Shown here: one piece after another, positions 6,216 through 6,657 of the stretch | Layout: every line of letters starts with the position of its first letter | Numbering within the stretch: the first letter of the stretch is position 1 | DNA from: DATGEP01 sp035310125 | GTDB lineage: Bacteria > Chloroflexota > Ktedonobacteria > Ktedonobacterales > JADMIN01 | Assembly (NCBI GenBank): GCA_035310125.1 | Contig: DATGEP010000423.1 | Coordinates: forward strand, 1 to 6,657 | DNA length: 6,657 bases | Reading direction: 5' to 3' | Notes under the pieces: generated by a model | The model's database searches: none | What the model was told of the DNA's origin: nothing | The model's input: only the letters and a program-made list of their open reading frames with translations | Made by a program: the position numbers and the translations under genes

Positions 6216-6657
6216 AATCCGATTGCAGCACCATCCAGACAGTATCGAATCGCTTCGCCGCCAGGGCGTCTCGCTCGATCCAGAAATAGAGCATACCAGC
6301 ATCGCCCCAGCGCATGCCCGCGCCCGGCTCAGAATCGAGCTGAAAGAGCAGCCTCCACACGTTCGCTCCCTTGGCGACCTCGGCGGCGCGCGGGTCAGCG
6401 CCCGTCAGACCGTTTGCGCCGAGCTGGCATTCGCTGCGCATATCGTCCTGAATGGTATCAGGATAACCGAGCAGGTGCGAATGTAAACCATCATGCTCAG
6501 CCTTGGTTGGAAACGTGGCAAGAAACGTCTCGTAACGAGTCTGCTCGTCACCCTGCCAGCTCCAATTCGGCGTTTCAAGCTCCGGCTGCTGGGGCAGCGT
6601 TACCGCGGCGGCGTAGGTTATCGCGCAGGAGGTAATGTGCCCGGCGGCAGGCATACC
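6214..6657 (-). CDS. DUF1963 (YwqG-like) protein, N-terminus cut by the window edge
   Basis: The C-terminal part, at least 147 residues, of a DUF1963 family protein is visible. Counting from the first in-window methionine (6654), recognisable family blocks are HSHLLGYPDTIQDDM (58-72), ECQLGANGL (75-83), WRLLFQLDSEPGAGM (100-114), RWGDAGMLYFWI (115-126) and the ending RFDTVWMVLQSD (135-146). DUF1963 includes Bacillus subtilis YwqG, about 260 residues, a cytoplasmic protein of unknown biochemical role. The gene is therefore expected to extend roughly another 100 residues past 6657. The methionine at 6654 is not a credible start, because the frame is open to the edge and lies within the domain. 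The only upstream spacer of the downstream lipoprotein gene is 12 bases, so a promoter for the pair presumably lies outside the window. The end of the protein is intact. Its function here is unknown. Confidence 0.85.
   Translation of the reverse strand, partial: GMPAAGHITSCAITYAAAVTLPQQPELETPNWSWQGDEQTRYETFLATFPTKAEHDGLHSHLLGYPDTIQDDMRSECQLGANGLTGADPRAAEVAKGANVWRLLFQLDSEPGAGMRWGDAGMLYFWIERDALAAKRFDTVWMVLQSD

Overview
The window reads as a chromosomal segment of a GC-rich, probably Chloroflexota (Ktedonobacteria-like) bacterium. This rests on remembered family resemblance: the Smc head sequence, the SH3-plus-barrel secreted enzyme and the methyltransferase-tail motif all look like proteins from that phylum. 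No database search was possible, so the taxonomy is an inference.

Layout. Positions 1-220 hold no supportable gene and carry the leader of smc. Positions 221-3919 (+) encode a complete Smc ATPase, the chromosome-organising condensin subunit, with a GTG start. After a spacer of about 100 bases, 4019-5491 (+) encode an exported protein with an N-terminal hydrophobic signal, two SH3-like modules and an eight-stranded barrel resembling a glycoside hydrolase. Immediately after its stop, 5488-5649 (+) hold what looks like only the C-terminal tail of a class I SAM-dependent methyltransferase, best read as a gene remnant. The strand then switches. On the minus strand, a YwqG-like DUF1963 gene that enters from the right edge (6657-6214) is followed 12 bases later by a lipoprotein with an HNH-nuclease-like motif (6201-5662).

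How the genes relate. smc is housekeeping and I see no functional link to its neighbours. The barrel protein and the lipoprotein are both predicted to act outside the cytoplasmic membrane. The DUF1963/lipoprotein pair looks like an operon, because the ribosome binding site of the second gene abuts the stop codon of the first. The junction between the plus and minus blocks (about 5488-5661) is the most disturbed-looking part, with a decapitated gene tail, tight convergent ends and no clear terminator. I did not find a convincing new multi-gene system. The best leads are the surface HNH-like lipoprotein paired with DUF1963, the methyltransferase remnant and the uncharacterised SH3-barrel enzyme.
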